A stretch of 9,892 bases of DNA from Dehalococcoidia bacterium (GTDB lineage: Bacteria > Chloroflexota > Dehalococcoidia > GIF9 > AB-539-J10), in assembly GCA_030589825.1 (NCBI GenBank), contig JAUUZT010000016.1, positions 1 to 9,892 of the forward strand, given 5' to 3'. Positions 6,467-9,892 of the stretch are shown in pieces. Each line of letters begins with the position of its first letter. The first letter of the stretch is position 1. The notes below the pieces were generated by a model. That model did no database searches. It was not told the DNA's origin and saw nothing but the letters and a program-made list of their open reading frames with translations. The position numbers were made by a program, and so were the translations under genes.

Positions 6467-7642
6467 TTATTCGCAATCCAATTTTCCCTCGTAGGCTTTC
6501 TCGAAGAGTTTGACCATTGCTTCCTCGGTAATTTTGCGTGGGTTACGTGCCACATGGGTAGTGCTCTTAAAGACATTCTTTGCTATATCAGGAAGCATGT
6601 CTTTTGTTACTCCAACTTCTTTAATTGATGAGGGGAAGTCCAGGTCTGCCAACAGTTTCTTGAAGGCAATTGCAGAACTTATGGCGGCATCCCGTAGTGA
6701 TAGCCCTTCAATAGACTCTCCCAGCAGGGCGGCTATGGTAGCATGTTTTTCCATGTTGGCGATGGCATTGTACTCAAGCACGTAGGGCATAGTGATGGCT
6801 ATGGAATAACCGTGTGGAAAATGGAATTTAGTAGAGGGAGAGACATATGCATAACCACAGGCGTGCCCGATTACCGTTCCTGCATTTCCAAAAGCCATAC
6901 CAGCCAGTAAGGCTGCCAGCGACATGTTTGTTCGAGCTTCCATATTGTCGCCACAGGCGTATGCTGCCCTGAGGTTATCGGGGATTAGTTTCATAGCTTG
7001 TAGTGCCAGTGCGTCTGTTATTGTTGTAGATTTAAGTGATACATAGGCTTCCAGGGCATGACATAACGCATCAATGCCGGTATTGGCCGTTATGTGAGCA
7101 GGTATTAACCTGGTGAAGTCGGGGTCAACCAGTGCGATGTCAGGATACATGAGAGGGCTGTACAATGCGTACTTGGATTCAGCAGTAGCGAAGACCCCTG
7201 CGTTGGAGACCTCACTACCTGTTCCTGCTGTAGTTGGCATCAATACCAGTGGCCCCAGCGGGTTGGTGAACCCCTGTTTGACCCAATCCGAAAGACTGCC
7301 GGGATTAGTAAGTGCCACTGCGACTGCTTTCGCAGTGTCTATGACGCTACCTCCTCCCAAGCCAACGATGGCACTGTAATTTCCATCTCTAACGAATTGT
7401 ATGGCTGCCTCAGCACTCTCTATTGACGGTTCTGATTTAGACTTATCCCATATGTCATATTCTAAACCAGCCCCGTGCAGTACATTTTTTACCGTATCAA
7501 GGGGACCTGCTTTACTAATAATTTCATCGGTTATTATCGCTATCTTGCCGGAGCACAATATTTTTAATTCATCACTGAGTTGCTGTACGCTTCCTCTCCC
7601 AAAGATGATTTTCTTCGCTGTAGCGAATGGGAATGCCTTCAT
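6467..7642 (-). CDS. Iron-type (group III) alcohol dehydrogenase with a complete metal site
   Basis: A 391-residue NAD(P)-dependent alcohol dehydrogenase of the FucO/butanol-dehydrogenase family, full length. Motifs are GGGSVIDTAK (96-105), PTTAGTGSEVSNA (136-148), DALCHALEAYVS (191-202) and FPHG (275-278). The four expected metal ligands, Asp191, His195, His260 and His277, are all present, so this copy should be active. ATG follows AGGAGG at seven bases, the clearest ribosome site among the dehydrogenases. It aligns almost without gaps to the following gene and ends in the same EGKLDCE, marking a tandem duplication. With the CoA-acylating semialdehyde dehydrogenase upstream, it probably reduces a semialdehyde to a hydroxy acid, or the reverse, but the substrate cannot be read from the sequence. 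Confidence 0.92.
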   Translation of the reverse strand: MKAFPFATAKKIIFGRGSVQQLSDELKILCSGKIAIITDEIISKAGPLDTVKNVLHGAGLEYDIWDKSKSEPSIESAEAAIQFVRDGNYSAIVGLGGGSVIDTAKAVAVALTNPGSLSDWVKQGFTNPLGPLVLMPTTAGTGSEVSNAGVFATAESKYALYSPLMYPDIALVDPDFTRLIPAHITANTGIDALCHALEAYVSLKSTTITDALALQAMKLIPDNLRAAYACGDNMEARTNMSLAALLAGMAFGNAGTVIGHACGYAYVSPSTKFHFPHGYSIAITMPYVLEYNAIANMEKHATIAALLGESIEGLSLRDAAISSAIAFKKLLADLDFPSSIKEVGVTKDMLPDIAKNVFKSTTHVARNPRKITEEAMVKLFEKAYEGKLDCE

Positions 7643-7647
7643 TTCTT

Positions 7648-7661
7648 TACCTCCTGAGGTA
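7648..7661 (-). promoter_or_regulatory. Ribosome binding site inside a small palindrome
   Basis: The minus strand reads TACCTCAGGAGGTA, an inverted repeat with six-base arms. The AGGAGG ribosome site of the alcohol dehydrogenase that begins at 7642 lies within it. A five-pair stem with a four-base loop could hide part of the site and couple translation to ribosomes finishing the upstream gene. The stem is short, so this is tentative. Confidence 0.4.
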
Positions 7662-7671
7662 CTTTATATGA

Positions 7672-8127
7672 CTACTTCTTAATCGATAATGCATTAAGAA
7701 TACTCTTCAATTCCAGTTGGCGTTCCTTTCTTTTCCTGGCTATTCTTTCGAAGGCTACGGGAACATCAGCCATCAATGACTTTGCTGCCCTTGCTGTATC
7801 CAGATAAAAAGTTATAATAGTATCTTCCATAACTATAGATTTGCGCAGGCTTTCTTCGTAACCTAGTTCTAATGGCAGTTCAGTATTGATGTAATAATTA
7901 TCCATATCTATATCATTAAAGGCAAAACAGCCCTCAAGGGCATCGGAGATAACTCCATAGTATGCTCTTTGTATAGCCGTTTTATTCTTTTTATTTTGTG
8001 CGCTAAAGTCGTTCCAGGGGTCCTTTTCGTTGACCCACCTCCGGGCAAATTCTTCATAGAAATTGCCTGAGTTCTCCTCTAGCTTAGTAGCAAAACTTAT
8101 CACTTCAGATGAAGTGGGGGATTGCAT
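7672..8127 (-). CDS. Small ferritin-like four-helix protein with incomplete di-iron motifs
   Basis: A 151-residue, probably all-helical protein. Two segments resemble rubrerythrin/ferritin helices A and C: a Glu-rich stretch with E17 and NFYEEFARRW, and MEDTIITFYLDTARAA with E101. In true di-iron members helices B and D carry ExxH; the corresponding stretches here read AQNKKN (43-48) and RKRKERQ (131-137), so most ligands appear replaced. It may keep the fold without a normal iron site. The ATG abuts the TAG stop of the aldehyde dehydrogenase with no gap, and its AGAGGTGG ribosome site lies in that gene's last codons, so translation is probably coupled. There is no signal peptide. Placement between a CoA-acylating aldehyde dehydrogenase and iron-dependent alcohol dehydrogenases suggests a dedicated accessory role, such as iron handling or protection, but that is inference. 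Family assignment rests on helix pattern only. Confidence 0.6.
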   Translation of the reverse strand: MQSPTSSEVISFATKLEENSGNFYEEFARRWVNEKDPWNDFSAQNKKNKTAIQRAYYGVISDALEGCFAFNDIDMDNYYINTELPLELGYEESLRKSIVMEDTIITFYLDTARAAKSLMADVPVAFERIARKRKERQLELKSILNALSIKK

Positions 8128-9621
8128 CTAAAACCACCTCTCGATAACGACCTTACTTTCTGTAAAGAAACGAATGGCATCTCTTCCCTGTCCATGTAGA
8201 GTGCCAAAGAAGGAATCCTTCATCCCACAGAAGGGGAAGAAAGCCATCGGGGCAGCTATTCCAATGTTGATACCGATGTTGCCACACTGTACCCTGTATC
8301 TCACTTCCCTGGCAACTTTACCGCTTGAAGTGAAGACGGCTGCTTCATTTCCATAGCGGCTGCTGTTTATCATTTCTATAGCGCTGTTCAGGTCGTCGAC
8401 CCTAATGATATTGGCTACAGGACCAAAGATTTCCTCTCTGGCAATCGTCATATCAGAGGTGACATCCTCGAATATGGTGGGGTTGACGAAGCATGTTTCG
8501 GGATAATCCCCGTTGATTTTTAGTTTTCGACCATCAAGCACCATTCTGCCGCCTTCCTGGATACCCTTCTCTATAAAGCCCAGCACCCTGGCTTTCCCAT
8601 CTGGCGATTGCATAGGACCCATCTGTGTAGATTCATCTAATCCGTATCCGACTCTTATTTTAGAAGATGCCGATAAAAATGCATCTGTGAAACGTTTATA
8701 GAAAGCATCATCTTTGCCAACGATAACGGCATTGGCTGCAGATAGACAACGCTGGCCGGCATTACCGTAGAAGGAGGTCATCAAGGCTGCAATGGTAGCG
8801 TCAAGGTTACAATCGGGCATTATTATCATGAAATTTTTTGCGCCGCCTTGTGCAATGACTCGTTTTCCTGTTTCCCCACATTTCTTGTAGATGACGTTTT
8901 TCCCTATAGCAGTTGTTCCTACAAAGGTAACTCCCTTGATGTCTGGATGTTCCAACAGTACTGATACGGCGTCTGCTTCACCATTGACCAGATTTATTAC
9001 CCCAGGAGGGAAGCCCGCCTCATCGTATAATTCGGCTAGCTTGTTCTGGCTTATGGGTGTCCTTGGTGATGGTTTCAACACGAAGGTATTTCCGGTGGCT
9101 ACAGCGAAGGGCAGGTACCATAGCGGTACCATGAAGGGGAAATTAAAAGGGGCAATGCAGGTGAACACTCCCAGTGGCTGATATATCAACTGCTCATCTA
9201 TGCCAGAAGCGATATCCTCCAGGATTGAGCCTTGCATCAGGGAGGGTATCCCGGCGGCTACCTCTACCATCTCTATTCCTCGCCTCGTTTCTCCCCTCGA
9301 TTCATCAATAGTCTTTCCATGCTCCATGGTCTGGATTCGACTTAACTCTTCAAAGTTTTCCTCCATCAATTCCTTGAGTCTGAACAGGCATCTTACTCTA
9401 GACAGAGGAGTAGTTCTTCTCCATTCGGGGAATGCCTCACTGGCTGCTGCTACAGCACTTTTTACTTCATCTTCGGTAGATACCGGCATACTGGCAATCA
9501 CTTTACCATTTGCTGGATTTACAATATCCCTGAGATTCTTCGTTTGGGATTCCTGCCATTCCCCGTTGATGAAATTCCTGAGTTTCAGAGGTTCTTTAAT
9601 TGGTTCTTCCAGTATTGCCAT
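8128..9621 (-). CDS. mmsA: CoA-acylating methylmalonate/malonate-semialdehyde dehydrogenase
   Basis: Aldehyde dehydrogenase superfamily, 497 residues, a usual length for MmsA/IolA enzymes, which oxidise methylmalonate or malonate semialdehyde to propionyl- or acetyl-CoA with NAD+ and CoA, releasing CO2. The catalytic Cys292 lies in GNAGQRCLS, with Asn160 in PFNFP and EEIFGP at 396-401. GGAKN (259-263) puts Asn where hydrolytic aldehyde dehydrogenases have a general-base Glu, typical of the CoA-acylating subfamily. Arg114 (RRGIEMVE) and Arg291 correspond to the two arginines described as holding the substrate carboxylate in Bacillus IolA. The ATG follows AGGAGG at six bases. It is the first gene of the block, just downstream of a promoter candidate. 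The alcohol dehydrogenase neighbours differ from a standard valine or inositol degradation cluster, so the in vivo substrate may be another carboxylated semialdehyde. Confidence 0.88.
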   Translation of the reverse strand: MAILEEPIKEPLKLRNFINGEWQESQTKNLRDIVNPANGKVIASMPVSTEDEVKSAVAAASEAFPEWRRTTPLSRVRCLFRLKELMEENFEELSRIQTMEHGKTIDESRGETRRGIEMVEVAAGIPSLMQGSILEDIASGIDEQLIYQPLGVFTCIAPFNFPFMVPLWYLPFAVATGNTFVLKPSPRTPISQNKLAELYDEAGFPPGVINLVNGEADAVSVLLEHPDIKGVTFVGTTAIGKNVIYKKCGETGKRVIAQGGAKNFMIIMPDCNLDATIAALMTSFYGNAGQRCLSAANAVIVGKDDAFYKRFTDAFLSASSKIRVGYGLDESTQMGPMQSPDGKARVLGFIEKGIQEGGRMVLDGRKLKINGDYPETCFVNPTIFEDVTSDMTIAREEIFGPVANIIRVDDLNSAIEMINSSRYGNEAAVFTSSGKVAREVRYRVQCGNIGINIGIAAPMAFFPFCGMKDSFFGTLHGQGRDAIRFFTESKVVIERWF

Positions 9622-9675
9622 GTTGCTCCTCCTCTTGAGTTAGTTTCTTGTGAAAGTAGTATGTTCTTCATATAA

Positions 9676-9704
9676 AGGATATCACTACCCGTTGATAGTA
9701 TCAA
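9676..9704 (-). promoter_or_regulatory. Promoter candidate for the dehydrogenase block
   Basis: On the minus strand TTGATA (9704-9699; five of six -35 consensus bases) is followed after exactly 17 bases by TATCCT (9681-9676; four of six). The predicted start near 9669 gives a leader of about 48 bases before the aldehyde dehydrogenase ATG. The -35 box is one arm of a palindrome described separately. The rest of 9622-9892 shows no gene I can support. Confidence 0.5.
9692..9704. promoter_or_regulatory. 13-bp palindrome overlapping the -35 box (putative operator)
   Basis: ttgatagtatcaa is a perfect palindrome of two six-base arms around one base. One arm is the -35 box of the promoter candidate for the dehydrogenase block. 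A short, odd-length palindrome at this position is typical of a dimeric repressor or activator site. The protein is not encoded in the window. Confidence 0.5.
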
Positions 9705-9892
9705 TGCACAAAGTTTGGCATAATTCTGATGGCTTAAATATTTGTGAGCCTGAATCGGGATAAGGACAACACTGGAGAGAATACCTGGAATTGGACATAT
9801 TAAGTTAGGAAGGTTTAGCAGGGTTGGAATGCCCTAAAACAGAGGATAGAAAGGTTTATGTATCTGTTATACTGAATCAATGTACTTATTAT

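Noticed and set aside
9200..9643. A 147-codon plus-strand open frame opposite the aldehyde dehydrogenase start
   Set aside because: Antisense to a clear MmsA-type gene, with low-complexity Ser/Leu-rich translation and no supporting context.

Overview
All recognisable genes lie on the minus strand and read from right to left. They form two blocks separated by a 367-base regulatory gap (4895-5261). Shine-Dalgarno sequences and sigma70-like promoters point to a bacterium. Iron-sulfur proteins, iron-type alcohol dehydrogenases and an archaeal-style split glutamate synthase point to an anaerobe. A Chloroflexota (Dehalococcoidia-like) or similar subsurface lineage is plausible, but this is an impression from gene content, not a demonstrated assignment.

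Right block (9621 to 5262), a tight probable operon: a CoA-acylating methylmalonate/malonate-semialdehyde dehydrogenase; a small ferritin-like protein whose start codon abuts the dehydrogenase stop; then two tandem iron-type alcohol dehydrogenase paralogues. A promoter candidate with a 13-bp palindrome touching its -35 box precedes the block. The set suggests interconversion of a semialdehyde with its hydroxy acid or alcohol and with an acyl-CoA. The downstream alcohol dehydrogenase carries Asn in place of a metal-binding His, so the two copies are probably not redundant.

Intergenic 4895-5261: two large inverted repeats share the half-site ATACRGCA, with spacers of 6 and 16 bp. Each covers the -10 box of a promoter candidate directed leftwards. 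This looks like a tandem promoter/operator region for the left block.

Left block (4894 to beyond base 1): an 877-residue fusion of a KaiC-like domain without a P-loop to a PEP-synthase-type ATP-grasp domain, lacking the domains needed for PEP synthesis; a four-cluster ferredoxin-like protein; an FAD/NAD(P) oxidoreductase; and the start of a class II glutamine amidotransferase of the split glutamate synthase type. The last three plausibly pass electrons to glutamate synthase, whose FMN and GXGXG subunits would lie beyond the left edge. The large fusion protein at the head of this block has no obvious enzymatic role and is the most novel item in the window.
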